DNA of 49,846 bases from Streptomyces griseicoloratus (GCF_014534645.1 NZ_JACVQF010000055.1:1-49846), one strand, 5' to 3'. Shown: positions 16,311-24,639, counted from the stretch's first letter. The notes: a model not told the origin generated them from the sequence alone. Program-made: numbers and translations.

Positions 16311-16874
16311 TCAGGCGGCGGCGGCCTCGCCGGCGTGGCCGTGCAGGCGGGCGACGACCTCGGTCAGCTGGGCGGCGACCTCGGCGTCGTCCACCGGGTG
16401 GGTCTCCGCGAAGCGGGTCACCGAGCCGGGGATGGACAGCTTGAGGTCCTCGATCACCTTGCCGCCGGCGATGCCCACGGCCTTGCGGGTGTCGTCCTGC
16501 GCCCACACGCCGCCGTACTGGCCGAAGGCGGTGCCGACCACGGCGACGGGCTTGCCGCCGAAGGCGCCGGCGCCGAACGGGCGGGACAGCCAGTCGATGG
16601 CGTTCTTCAGAACGGCGGGGATGGTGCCGTTGTACTCGGGCGAGAAGAGCAGGAAGGCGTCGGAGGCCTGGGCGGCCTCGCGCAGGCGGGCCGCGGCGGC
16701 CGGGACGCTGCCCTCGACGTCGATGTCCTCGTTGTAGAACGGGATCTGGGCCAGCTCCTCGAACAGCACCACCTCGGCGCCCTCGGGGGCGAGCTTGACG
16801 GCCGCCTCGGCGAGCTGGCGGTTGTGCGAACCGGCGCGAAGGCTGCCGACGAGCGCAAGGATGCGGACAGACAT
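16311..16874 (-). CDS. NAD(P)H-dependent FMN reductase
   Basis: The 187-residue flavodoxin-like protein belongs to the NADPH-dependent FMN reductase/quinone reductase family. The FMN phosphate loop GSLRAGSHNRQLA sits near residues 10-22, and the second motif SPEYNGTIPAVLKNAIDW near residues 79-96 contacts the isoalloxazine ring. The length is typical. It is divergent from a TetR regulator, and a 48-bp inverted repeat with two palindromic arms fills the gap. Quinone or azo-compound reduction under control of an electrophile-sensing repressor is the likely role. The poly-Ala tail is not unusual in Streptomyces. Confidence 0.9.
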   Translation of the reverse strand: MSVRILALVGSLRAGSHNRQLAEAAVKLAPEGAEVVLFEELAQIPFYNEDIDVEGSVPAAAARLREAAQASDAFLLFSPEYNGTIPAVLKNAIDWLSRPFGAGAFGGKPVAVVGTAFGQYGGVWAQDDTRKAVGIAGGKVIEDLKLSIPGSVTRFAETHPVDDAEVAAQLTEVVARLHGHAGEAAAA

Positions 16875-16959
16875 GAGAACTCCCAGATGGTGCTGAAACA
16901 GATGTGCTGAAACAGGCGGTGCCGCAGCGGAGGGTGCGGCGACGCTGCCGCAACGATCC

Positions 16960-17007
16960 GGACCGAGGTCCGTTTAAACTTGTACCACCTTAAACGGACC
17001 GCGGTCC
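16960..17007. promoter_or_regulatory. Nested inverted-repeat operator, TetR/FMN reductase
   Basis: The arms at 16960-16977 and 16990-17007 are inverted copies with one difference: GGACCG(A/C)GGTCCGTTTAA. Each arm also holds its own palindrome, GGACCGAGGTCC or GGACCGCGGTCC. A 12-bp spacer separates them. The element lies 32 bp before the TetR ATG and 85 bp before the reductase ATG, so it can repress both directions. Binding by the adjacent TetR protein is inferred. Confidence 0.8.
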
Positions 17008-17038
17008 AGTTTTCTTCCCGGTGCTTTACGCTGTGTTC

Positions 17039-17707
17039 ATGTCCGCCGCCTTGCCGCCCGTCCCCCGGCCCCAGGAGACCGTCGATCCGCCCGAGTTGCT
17101 GCAGCTCGGCACGGGAACCGACGCGGACGAACCCTGCCTGCGCGCCGACGCGGCCCGCAACCGCGCCCGGCTGCTGGAGGCGGCCGCGCGGCTGGTGGCC
17201 GAGCACGGCGCGGCCGGCCTCACGATGGAGGCGGTGGCCGCGGCGGCCTCGGTGGGCAAGGGCACCGTCTTCCGCCGCTTCGGCGACCGCACCGGGCTGC
17301 TCACGGCACTGCTGGACCACTCCGAGAAGAAGTTCCAGGCCGCGCTGCTCCGCGGCCCGGCACCGCTGGGACCCGGAGCGCCGCCCGTGGAGCGGCTGCG
17401 CGCCTTCGGCTGCGCGATGCTGCGCCGCTGCGTCGACGAGATGGAACTCCAGCTGGCCGCCGAGCCGAGCCCGGACCGCCGCTACACCGTCCCGCCGCGC
17501 CGGTTCCTGCGTGGCCACGTCGCCCTGCTGTTGCGGCAGACGCTCCCGGACGCGGACGCCGAACTCCTCTCGCACACGCTCATGGCGTACCTGGACCCCG
17601 CCCTGATCCACCACCTCACCGAGCAGTGCGGGGTGCCCCTGTCGCGGCTGGAGACCGGCTGGCTGGACCTGGTCGCGCGCGTGACCCGTACCGATCCGCC
17701 CCGGTGA
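17039..17707 (+). CDS. TetR family transcriptional regulator
   Basis: The 222-residue product has a TetR-type HTH at about residues 40-85 (RARLLEAAARLVAEHG, then GLTMEAVAAAASVGKGTVFRRFGDR). A divergent ligand-binding domain (about 95-220) follows, ending in a Pro-rich stretch. The ATG at 17039 was chosen; a GTG at 17021 adds six residues and overlaps the likely transcription start. No good Shine-Dalgarno precedes it, so the mRNA may have a very short leader. It probably represses itself and the divergent FMN reductase through the inverted repeat at 16960-17007. Confidence 0.85.
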   Translation: MSAALPPVPRPQETVDPPELLQLGTGTDADEPCLRADAARNRARLLEAAARLVAEHGAAGLTMEAVAAAASVGKGTVFRRFGDRTGLLTALLDHSEKKFQAALLRGPAPLGPGAPPVERLRAFGCAMLRRCVDEMELQLAAEPSPDRRYTVPPRRFLRGHVALLLRQTLPDADAELLSHTLMAYLDPALIHHLTEQCGVPLSRLETGWLDLVARVTRTDPPR

Positions 17708-17808
17708 GCTCAGCCTCCCGGCCCCGGTGAGCCCCGGTCCGCGCGGGTCCCTCCCCCGGTTCATACCGGTCCACAGGGGCCGCCCTCCGGTCCGCACGGG
17801 TGCGCCAA

Positions 17809-17825
17809 TCGTCCGGTCCGGACGA
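17809..17825. promoter_or_regulatory. 17-bp palindrome before LacI-type gene
   Basis: TCGTCCGG-T-CCGGACGA is a perfect palindrome with a single-base centre. It ends 52 bp before the LacI-type start, a usual place for an autoregulatory LacI operator. GC-rich palindromes also occur by chance in this DNA, so the assignment is moderate. Confidence 0.5.
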
Positions 17826-17877
17826 CCTTCCCCCGCCCCCTGACCGGCCGCGGGCTTCTGCCAAGATGCCGTACGTC

Positions 17878-18909
17878 ATGGTGCAGATACCGAAAACGCC
17901 CGCCCCCGCGTCCTCCGCACCGCGCTCCGTCCCCACGAGCGCCGATGTGGCCCGCCTGGCCGGCGTCTCGCGCGCGACCGTCTCCTACGTGCTGAACAAC
18001 ACCGGCGCCGTCCGGATCAGCGAACCCACCCGCCGCCGTGTCCACGAGGCCGCCAGGGAACTCGGATACGTCCCGCACGCCGCAGCCCGCAGCCTGCGTG
18101 CCGGACACAGCCGCACCGTCCTGATGCCCGCGCCCGCCTTCCCCGTCGGGCCGCTCTACAGCCGGTTCATCGGCGAACTCCAGTGGGCCCTCGGCCGCCT
18201 CGACTACACCGTCGTGCAGTACGGCACCACCGGCCCGCACGGTGACGAGGCCGCCCGTGCCTGGGCAGAACTCCGGCCCGTCGCCGTCCTGGTCCCGGGA
18301 TCCCTCGGACCCCGGGGAGTGGAGATCCTCAGACGTTCCGGCGCCCGGGCGGTCGTCACCTTCGGGCCCGAGCCCGTCGAGGGCGCGCACGCCCTGCTCA
18401 TGGACCACGAGACCGTCGGCCACCGCGCGGCCCGCCACCTCCACGACCGGGGGCGCCGCCGCATCGGCGTCGTCATGCCCGAGGAGGACGGGCTGGAGGT
18501 CTTCTCCGCACCCCGGCTCGAAGGCGCCCGCCGCGCCGTCGACGGCACGGACGCCACCGTCACCGGACTGCCCCTCGCCTACGAGGAGCGGTCCGCCGCA
18601 CGGCTCGCCGCCCGCTGGCGCTCACTCGGCCTGGACGCGGTGTTCGCCTACAACGACGAGTACGCGATGCTGCTGATGCGCGCCCTGCAGGACGAGGGCG
18701 TGGCCGTACCCGCCGAGACCGCCCTGATCGGCGCCGACGACCTCATGCTGGGCCGGCTGCTCCGCCCGCGGCTGAGCACCGTCCGCCTGGAGCTGCCCTC
18801 CGGCCGCGACCTGGCCGCCCTGGTCGACCGGGCGGTGCACGACCCCGGCGCCACGCCCGAACGGCACGAGGTACTGGGCGCGACGGTGGTGCACCGCGAG
18901 TCCAGCTGA
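17878..18909 (+). CDS. LacI/GalR family transcriptional regulator
   Basis: The product of about 343 residues starts with a LacI helix-turn-helix (about 20-70: ADVARLAGVSRATVSYVLNN, then ARELGYVPHAAARSLRAG), the hinge region, and a periplasmic-binding-type core ending in ALIGADDLMLGRLLRPRLSTV. Such regulators normally sense sugars or nucleosides. Here the nearest gene, thioredoxin, converges on it and no sugar genes adjoin, so the target is not local or is the gene itself. Two ATG codons (17866 and 17878) are possible; neither has a clear Shine-Dalgarno. The core is shorter around the ligand pocket than in classical members, though this was not aligned. Confidence 0.87.
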   Translation: MVQIPKTPAPASSAPRSVPTSADVARLAGVSRATVSYVLNNTGAVRISEPTRRRVHEAARELGYVPHAAARSLRAGHSRTVLMPAPAFPVGPLYSRFIGELQWALGRLDYTVVQYGTTGPHGDEAARAWAELRPVAVLVPGSLGPRGVEILRRSGARAVVTFGPEPVEGAHALLMDHETVGHRAARHLHDRGRRRIGVVMPEEDGLEVFSAPRLEGARRAVDGTDATVTGLPLAYEERSAARLAARWRSLGLDAVFAYNDEYAMLLMRALQDEGVAVPAETALIGADDLMLGRLLRPRLSTVRLELPSGRDLAALVDRAVHDPGATPERHEVLGATVVHRESS

Positions 18910-18938
18910 CCCGCGGCGCGCCCCGCCCGCTTCGCCGG

Positions 18939-19316
18939 TTACTGCCCGCCCTGCTTCTGCTGCTCGGCGATCGCCTTGCGGACCTCGTCCATGTCCAGCT
19001 TGCGGGCCTGTCCGATGACGTCGGCCAGGGCGGCCTCGGGCAGCGCACCCGGCTGCGCGAACACGGCGACCTGGTCCCGGACGATCATCAGCGTCGGGAT
19101 CGACTGGATCCCGAAGGCCGCGGCCAGCTCCGGCTGCGCCTCCGTGTCCACCTTGCCGAACACCAGGTCGGGGTTGTCCTCCGCCGCCTTCTCGTAGACG
19201 GGGGCGAACTGACGGCACGGACCGCACCAGGAGGCCCAGAAGTCGATCAGGACGAACTCGTTGTCGGTGACCGTCTGGTCGAAGTTCTCCTTGGTGAGCT
19301 CCACGGTGCTGCTCAT
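18939..19316 (-). CDS. trxC: Thioredoxin
   Basis: The 125-residue protein is a one-domain cytosolic thioredoxin with the active site WCGPC at residues 30-34 and the cis-proline segment GIQSIPTLMI. A charged C-terminal extension of about 20 residues ends in EQQKQGGQ. The ATG at 19316 follows AGAGGGA. A SigR-type promoter lies upstream, which fits the disulfide-stress regulon where S. coelicolor trxC belongs, so I use that symbol with caution. It is divergent from a disulfide-type flavoprotein, suggesting joint redox control. Confidence 0.85.
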   Translation of the reverse strand: MSSTVELTKENFDQTVTDNEFVLIDFWASWCGPCRQFAPVYEKAAEDNPDLVFGKVDTEAQPELAAAFGIQSIPTLMIVRDQVAVFAQPGALPEAALADVIGQARKLDMDEVRKAIAEQQKQGGQ

Positions 19317-19359
19317 GCGCGATCCCTCTTCCTGGTGTCGGGGCGAAAGCCGTCGGCAC

Positions 19360-19385
19360 AACAAGGCCGACCGGGCGGGTATTCC
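19360..19385 (-). promoter_or_regulatory. SigR-type promoter of thioredoxin
   Basis: On the minus strand GGAAT (19385-19381), an 18-base spacer and GTT (19362-19360) match the known SigR consensus GGAAT-N18/19-GTT. The GTT ends 43 bases before the thioredoxin ATG. Bases, order and spacing all fit. It also overlaps the leader of the divergent flavoprotein. Confidence 0.8.
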
Positions 19386-19435
19386 GCGCGCTTACCCGTG
19401 TGGCCACGCCGCACACCACCCACCAGACTGACCCC

Positions 19436-20869
19436 ATGACGGAAACGGAAACCATCGCGTACGACGTCGTGGTGCTCGGCGCGGGCCCCGTGGGGGAGAA
19501 CGTCGCCGACCGCACCCGCGCGGCCGGACTGTCCACCGCGATCGTGGAGAGCGAGCTGGTCGGCGGCGAGTGCTCCTACTGGGCCTGCATGCCCAGCAAG
19601 GCCCTGCTGCGCCCGGTGATCGCCCGCGCCGACGCACGCCGCCTGCCCGGAGTGAGCGAGGCGGTGCGGGCACCCCTGGACGCACCGGCGGTCCTCGGCC
19701 GCCGCGACGAGTACACCTCCCACTGGAAGGACGACGGCCAGGTCCAGTGGGTCGAGGGCATCGGGGCCGACCTGTACCGGGGCCAGGGGCGCCTGGCCGG
19801 TCCGCGGGCGGTCGAGGTCACCGGCCCCGACGGCGGCCGGCGCCTGCTGACCGCACGCCACGCCGTGGCGATCGCCACCGGCAGCGACGCCGCCCTGCCC
19901 GACCTGCCGGGGCTCGCCGACGTGCGCCCCTGGACCAGCCGTGAGGCCACCAGCGCCAAGGACGTACCCGGCCGGCTGATCGTGGTCGGCGGCGGCGTGG
20001 TCGCCGTCGAGATGGCCACGGCCTGGCAGGCCCTCGGCGCGCAGGTCACCGTCCTGGTCCGCGGCAAGGGTCTGCTCGCCCGGATGGAGCCCTTCGCCGG
20101 CGAACTGGTCGCCGAGGCCCTCACCGAGGCCGGCGCCGACGTCCGCACCGGCACCTCCGTCGAGTCCGTCACCCGGGAGAACGGCACCGTCGTCGCCGTC
20201 ACCGACACCGGCGACCGCTTCGAGGCCGACGAGATCCTCTTCGCCACCGGCCGGGTCCCGCGCACCGGCGACATCGGGCTGGAGACCGTCGGCCTGGAGC
20301 CGGGCTCCTGGCTGCCGGTCGACGACAGCCTGCGCGTCACCGGTCACGACTGGCTCTACGCCGTCGGCGACGTCAACCACCGGGCCCTGCTCACCCACCA
20401 GGGCAAGTACCAGGCGCGGATCGCGGGCGCCGCCATCGCCGCCCGCGCCTCCGGGGTACCGGTCCCCGAGTCCGACCCGTGGGGCGCGCACGCCGCGACC
20501 GCCGACCACGCCGCCGTCCCCCAGGTCGTCTTCACCGACCCGGAGGCGGCGTCCGTGGGGCTGTCCCTGGCCGAGGCGGAACAGGCCGGCCACCGCGTCC
20601 GCGCCGTCGACGTCGACCTGTCGACGGTGGCCGGCGCGAGCCTGTACGGCGACGGCTACAAGGGGCGTGCCCGTATGGTCGTCGACCTGGAGGACGAGAT
20701 CGTCCGCGGCGTGACCTTCGTCGGTCCCGGCGTCGGCGAGCTGATCCACTCCGCGACGATCGCCGTCGCCGGGCAGGTCCCGGTCAGCCGCCTGTGGCAC
20801 GCGGTGCCGTCGTACCCGACGATCAGTGAGGCGTGGCTGCGGCTGCTGGAGGCGTACCGGGACAGCTGA
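19436..20869 (+). CDS. Pyridine nucleotide-disulfide oxidoreductase family flavoprotein
   Basis: The 477-residue flavoprotein belongs to the class I dihydrolipoamide dehydrogenase/mercuric reductase family. It has the FAD motif VVVLGAGPVGENVA (GAGPVG 15-20) and a redox-active pair Cys46/Cys51 in GGECSYWACMPSK. The NAD(P) motif is LIVVGGGVVAVEMA. The C-terminal dimerisation domain includes FVGPGVGELIHSATIAV. The partner substrate is unknown; mycothione, lipoamide or a metal ion are possibilities, and no canonical His-Glu dyad was confirmed at the C-terminus (WHAVPSYPTISEAW fits the motif position). It is divergent from thioredoxin and ends in a 14-bp terminator hairpin. Confidence 0.85.
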   Translation: MTETETIAYDVVVLGAGPVGENVADRTRAAGLSTAIVESELVGGECSYWACMPSKALLRPVIARADARRLPGVSEAVRAPLDAPAVLGRRDEYTSHWKDDGQVQWVEGIGADLYRGQGRLAGPRAVEVTGPDGGRRLLTARHAVAIATGSDAALPDLPGLADVRPWTSREATSAKDVPGRLIVVGGGVVAVEMATAWQALGAQVTVLVRGKGLLARMEPFAGELVAEALTEAGADVRTGTSVESVTRENGTVVAVTDTGDRFEADEILFATGRVPRTGDIGLETVGLEPGSWLPVDDSLRVTGHDWLYAVGDVNHRALLTHQGKYQARIAGAAIAARASGVPVPESDPWGAHAATADHAAVPQVVFTDPEAASVGLSLAEAEQAGHRVRAVDVDLSTVAGASLYGDGYKGRARMVVDLEDEIVRGVTFVGPGVGELIHSATIAVAGQVPVSRLWHAVPSYPTISEAWLRLLEAYRDS

Positions 20870-20962
20870 CGGCTGCCTGCAGCAGCGCACTGCCCCGACG
20901 CCGGGCACACGGGACCGCCGCGGCGGCACCGAGGCAGGGAAAGCCGGCCGGGTCCGGGCTGT

Positions 20963-21000
20963 TGCCGGCGTGCGGCCCGTCCGGGAGCCGCACGCCGGCA
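20963..21000. terminator. Strong hairpin terminator
   Basis: A perfect 14-bp stem, TGCCGGCGTGCGGC at 20963-20976 and its complement at 20987-21000, encloses a 10-base loop. It stands between the flavoprotein and the deformylase, which converge. No T-run follows, as is common in Streptomyces. Confidence 0.85.
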
Positions 21001-21109
21001 CCGCGGCGGACGAGTCCCGCCGTGCGGCGAGAGCGGGCGGGGCGGCACACCAACCGTCCACCCGTTTCCGCCAGTTCCTTCATCTGCTGCCGGTTGCTGC
21101 CGGTTTCCG

Positions 21110-21754
21110 TCAGGGCAGGTCGAAGCCCAGCTCCGCCGCGGCCTCGGCCGGCGTGGGCTGGGTCCAGCGCTCCGCCATGGCCCGGCCCGACGCCAGCGAG
21201 CGCAGCTCGGCCCGGTCCAGATACAGCGTGCCGTCGAGATGATCGGTCTCGTGCTGCACGATCCGGGCGGGCCAGCCGGTGAAGACCTCGTCCAGGGGAC
21301 GGCCGTGCTCGTCCAGGCCGGTCAGCCGTACCGTCTCGGGCCGCGCCACGACCGCCTGCCAGCCCGGCACGCTCAGGCACCCCTCGAAGAAGGCGGCCCG
21401 GGCGGCCCCGACCGGCTCGTACGACGGGTTGACCAGCACCCGGAACGGCTGCGGCACCCGTCCGCGCGCCACCCGCACCTCGTCCGGCACCGTCGCCGGG
21501 TCCTCGATCACCGCGATCCTCAGTCCCACGCCGACCTGCGGCGCGGCCAGGCCGACACCCGGCGCCGCGTGCATGGTGACGCGCAGCGCCTCGACGAACC
21601 GCGCCAGCAGCGCGGGTTCCAGCTGTCCGTCGAAGGGCTCGGCGCGGCGCCGCAGGACCGGTTCGCCGGCCGCGACGATCGGCAGAGGCCCGCCACCGGC
21701 GAGCAGTTCCTCGACGCGGTCGGCAAGCGGCGTGCGCTCACTCGGAGTTCCCAT
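21110..21754 (-). CDS. def: Peptide deformylase
   Basis: The 214-residue enzyme removes the N-formyl group from new proteins. All three family motifs are intact: GVGLAAPQ at residues 66-73, EGCLS at 124-128 and QHETDH at 167-172. Cys126, His168 and His172 are the metal ligands and Glu169 the catalytic acid. The third motif has T where many have I, L or F, as in other actinobacterial copies. The ATG at 21754 gives the usual length. It is likely an accessory copy beside the essential one, since no fmt lies next to it. Confidence 0.92.
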   Translation of the reverse strand: MGTPSERTPLADRVEELLAGGGPLPIVAAGEPVLRRRAEPFDGQLEPALLARFVEALRVTMHAAPGVGLAAPQVGVGLRIAVIEDPATVPDEVRVARGRVPQPFRVLVNPSYEPVGAARAAFFEGCLSVPGWQAVVARPETVRLTGLDEHGRPLDEVFTGWPARIVQHETDHLDGTLYLDRAELRSLASGRAMAERWTQPTPAEAAAELGFDLP

Positions 21755-21865
21755 CGCGCCAGCATGCCACGGCCCCGCGACCGCCCACCGGCGGGGGACG
21801 CACGAGTGCCCGGCTCCCACCGGGAACCGGGCACTGGCCGACGGACGGACCGCTCAGATCTCCGC

Positions 21866-22213
21866 TCAGATCTCCGCGAAGTCGCCCGCGAGCGCGGAGG
21901 CGATGCGCAGGTGCGACTCGGCCTCCTCGCCGCGCCCCTGCCGTTCCAGGGTGCGGCCCAGCATCAGCCGGGCGTAGTGCTCCACCGGGTCACGCTCCAC
22001 GATGACGCGCAGCTCGGCCTCCGCCCGCCGCAACTGGGCCGAGTGGTAGTAGGCGCGAGCCAGCAGCAGCCGCGGTCCGGTCTGCTCGGGCACCTCCTCG
22101 ACCAGCCCGCCCAGGACGCGCGCCGCGGCGGCGTAGTCCTTGGCGTCGAAGAACATCCGGGCCCGCTCCCAGCGCTCCGCCGGAGTTCCGTGGTCGTAGT
22201 ACGTCGTCTCCAC
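21866..22213 (-). CDS. Small TPR protein
   Basis: The 115-residue protein consists of about two to three tetratricopeptide-like helix pairs: AERWERARMFFDAKDYAAAARVL, then PEQTGPRLLLARAYYHSAQL, RRAEAELRVIVERDPV and a third pair ending DFAEI. There is no signal peptide or membrane helix. Such proteins are protein-interaction adaptors in the cytosol. AAGGAGG precedes the ATG at 22213. It lies between the deformylase and two MarR genes, all on the minus strand, with gaps of 70 to 111 bp. No specific function is evident. Confidence 0.82.
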   Translation of the reverse strand: METTYYDHGTPAERWERARMFFDAKDYAAAARVLGGLVEEVPEQTGPRLLLARAYYHSAQLRRAEAELRVIVERDPVEHYARLMLGRTLERQGRGEEAESHLRIASALAGDFAEI

Positions 22214-22283
22214 TTCCGACCTCCTTCACCGCACTGCAACCACGACAGCTGGTTGAACATTCCACGACCTGGCCGGGCGGTCC

Positions 22284-22727
22284 TCAGCCCTTGAGCATCG
22301 CCAGCTCGGCGTCGGCCCGCTCGGTCACCCGGGCCAGCACGCGGCCGGCCGCTTCCAGGTCCGCCGCGGGGATGCCGGCGTAGATGCGGGCGGATATCTC
22401 GCCCGTCTCGGCCGTGACCCGGGAGTAGAGCTCACGCCCGGCGTCGGTGATGCGCAGGCGGGAACCGTCGCCGGCGACCAGGCCGTCCGCGATCAGTTCG
22501 CCGATGGTGCGCCGTGCGTCGGCCTCGTCGTTCTTGAGGGCGCCGACGACCTGCTCGACGACCTGGTCACGCTCGACGGGCCCGTCCGCGAGGGCGACGA
22601 CCCTGAGGGCGACGGACTGCTGGAACGTGGCGCCGTGGCGGCTCAGCACGGTCTCCAGGACGGCGCGCCCGGCGTAGTGGGCGAGGGCGATGGCGCGGCC
22701 GCCGACGGTGGGTGCGGTGGTGGTCAT
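22284..22727 (-). CDS. MarR-type winged-helix regulator (second of pair)
   Basis: The 147-residue protein is a MarR-like winged-helix protein. The N-terminal helix (GRAIALAHYAGRAVLETVLSR) is followed by a recognition region around DQVVEQVVGALKNDEADARR, a wing at LVAGDGSRLRITDAGRELYSRV, and a C-terminal helix ending AELAMLKG. It starts 10 bp after the stop of the other MarR gene, so the two are translated from one mRNA. Either may bind the direct repeats at 23227-23253. Ligand unknown. Confidence 0.78.
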   Translation of the reverse strand: MTTTAPTVGGRAIALAHYAGRAVLETVLSRHGATFQQSVALRVVALADGPVERDQVVEQVVGALKNDEADARRTIGELIADGLVAGDGSRLRITDAGRELYSRVTAETGEISARIYAGIPAADLEAAGRVLARVTERADAELAMLKG

Positions 22728-22737
22728 GACTGCTCCT

Positions 22738-23214
22738 TCACGTGCGTGGCTGCTGCGTGGACGGATCGAGGGGCGCGTCGAGCAGGGACATCAGGTCGCG
22801 GGTGAACTCGCGGGTCCGCGGGCCGTCGAGCCCGCCGAGCGGTTCCAGCAGCTGTTCCAGCAGCCCGTGGATGACCTCGATCGCCCGCCGGGTGACGTCC
22901 TCGCCCTGCTCGGTGAGCGCCAGCTGCACGGCGCGCGGGTCGCGGGGATCCCGTGTGCGCTGCAGGAGACCCGCGGCCTCCAGGGCCCGGGCCAGCTTCG
23001 AGACGTAGAGCGGTTCGAGTCCGGTGTGGTCGGCGAGGCGGCGCTGGCTGGGCCGCTCGCCGGAGCGCCGCATCCCGTACAGGGAGGCGACCAGCGAGTA
23101 CTGGGCATGGGTCAGCCCCAGCGGGGCGACCGCGCGGTCGACGGCCACACGCCACTTCATCGACAGACGCCAGACCAGGAAACCGGGGGTGGGACCGAGG
23201 TGTGCCGGACTCAT
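22738..23214 (-). CDS. MarR family regulator (first of pair)
   Basis: The 158-residue product has the MarR layout: an N-terminal dimerisation helix (LVWRLSMKWRVAVDRAVAPLG), LTHAQYSLVASLYGM, the HTH with PSQRRLADHTGLEPLYVSKL near residues 55-75, and the wing LLQRTRDPRDPRAVQLALTEQG. It is divergent from the pirin gene, with an AT-rich 108-bp gap containing a 12-bp direct repeat. The pirin gene and the second MarR gene are the likely targets. The effector is unknown, often a phenolic compound or oxidant. Confidence 0.88.
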   Translation of the reverse strand: MSPAHLGPTPGFLVWRLSMKWRVAVDRAVAPLGLTHAQYSLVASLYGMRRSGERPSQRRLADHTGLEPLYVSKLARALEAAGLLQRTRDPRDPRAVQLALTEQGEDVTRRAIEVIHGLLEQLLEPLGGLDGPRTREFTRDLMSLLDAPLDPSTQQPRT

Positions 23215-23226
23215 GCAAATAGAGTA

Positions 23227-23253
23227 CATGGCTACTATATCCATGGCTACTAT
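23227..23253. promoter_or_regulatory. Direct-repeat element between MarR and pirin
   Basis: CATGGCTACTAT occurs at 23227-23238 and again at 23242-23253, a period of 15. The area is unusually AT-rich and lies just upstream of the MarR ATG, so it probably overlaps the promoter. Inverted symmetry is weak. Confidence 0.5.
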
Positions 23254-23322
23254 TCCGGACGCGAGGTGAACGCCGGGCCGACGGACTGACGGAAGGGTCC
23301 GTCCGGGGCTAGGTTGGGCCGC

Positions 23323-24288
23323 ATGAGCAATCTCGATCGCGAGGCCGTCCCCGCCGTGTGCGGCGGCCGCGGCTTCGTGGTGGCCGAGCCCGTACGCGAA
23401 CTCCTCAGCCCCCGCCAGGTCAGGCTCGGCGAGTCCACCGAGGTGCGCCGGCTCCTGCCCAACCTGGGCCGGCGCATGGTGGGCGCCTGGTGCTTCGTCG
23501 ATCACTACGGCCCCGACGACATCGCCGACGAGCCCGGCATGCAGGTGCCTCCGCACCCGCACATGGGCCTGCAGACGGTGAGCTGGCTGCACGAGGGGGA
23601 GGTGCTGCACCGCGACTCGACCGGCAGCCTGCAGACCATCCGGCCGCGCCAGCTGGGCCTGATGACCTCCGGCCACGCGATCAGCCACTCCGAGGAGAGC
23701 CCGAGACCGCACGCCCGCTTCCTGCACGGTGCCCAGCTGTGGGTCGCCCTCCCGGACTCCCACCGGCACACCAGCCCGCACTTCGAGTTCCACGCCGAGC
23801 TGCCGACGGTCACGGCCCCGGGCCTGACCGCCACCCTGCTCCTCGGTGCCCTCGACGGCACGGCCTCGCCCGGCACGACGTACACCCCGATCGTCGGCGC
23901 CGACCTGTCCCTCGCCGACGGCACGGACGTACGCCTGCCCCTGGAGCGGGACTTCGAGTACGCCGTGCTGTCCATGTCCGGCGAGGCCCACGTGGACGGC
24001 GTGCCCCTGGTGCCGGGCTCGATGCTCTACCTCGGCTGCGGCCGCGACGAACTCCCCCTGCGCGCCGACTCGGACGCGGGCCTGATGCTCCTGGGCGGCG
24101 AGCCGTTCGAGGAGGAGCTGATCATGTTCTGGAACTGGATCGGACGGTCGCAGGAGGAGATCGAGCAGGCTCGCCGGGACTGGATGGAAGGGTCGAGATT
24201 CGGCGAGGTGAAGGGGTACGACGGCGCCCCGCTGCCGGCCCCCGAACTGCCGGTGACGCCGCTGAAGCCGCGTGGGAGACTCCGTTGA
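23323..24288 (+). CDS. Pirin family protein
   Basis: The 321-residue protein is a bicupin of the pirin family. The N-terminal cupin carries the metal-binding PPHPHMGLQTVSWLHEGEVLH region (about residues 71-91) and the later HSEESPRPHARFLHGAQLWV segment. The second cupin has GGEPFEEELIMFWNWIGRSQ. Pirins bind iron and may be quercetinase-like dioxygenases or regulators. The ATG at 23323 gives the usual N-terminus. It is divergent from the MarR pair, a frequent arrangement for stress-induced pirins. Cytosolic. Confidence 0.9.
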   Translation: MSNLDREAVPAVCGGRGFVVAEPVRELLSPRQVRLGESTEVRRLLPNLGRRMVGAWCFVDHYGPDDIADEPGMQVPPHPHMGLQTVSWLHEGEVLHRDSTGSLQTIRPRQLGLMTSGHAISHSEESPRPHARFLHGAQLWVALPDSHRHTSPHFEFHAELPTVTAPGLTATLLLGALDGTASPGTTYTPIVGADLSLADGTDVRLPLERDFEYAVLSMSGEAHVDGVPLVPGSMLYLGCGRDELPLRADSDAGLMLLGGEPFEEELIMFWNWIGRSQEEIEQARRDWMEGSRFGEVKGYDGAPLPAPELPVTPLKPRGRLR

Positions 24289-24639
24289 CCTGCGCGGATG
24301 CCTGAGACCTGGCGGTCGGTGAGCGGGAGGCGGCCAGGTGCCGGCTCCCGATGGCGATCGCTGGCGGGAGGGCGGCTCAGCGGATTGCGGGGCTGAATCC
24401 GCGTGGCGGACGATTCCAAAGTGTGGCCGTCTGTGGCCGTCTGTGGCAGGACTCTTGCTGACCTCATGCTGACTTCGCTGACAGCTAGTCAGCTACTGCG
24501 AAGGGGCTCTTGCCGCTCTGTCGGCTGCCGTGGTCTCTGCAAGGTTACGGTGGGTAGGTGGAGTTACGTCGCGATGACCAACCTCATGGCCCGCAGACGC
24601 AACGCCGGATCCACACCGACACGGCGTTGCTGATCGAGG

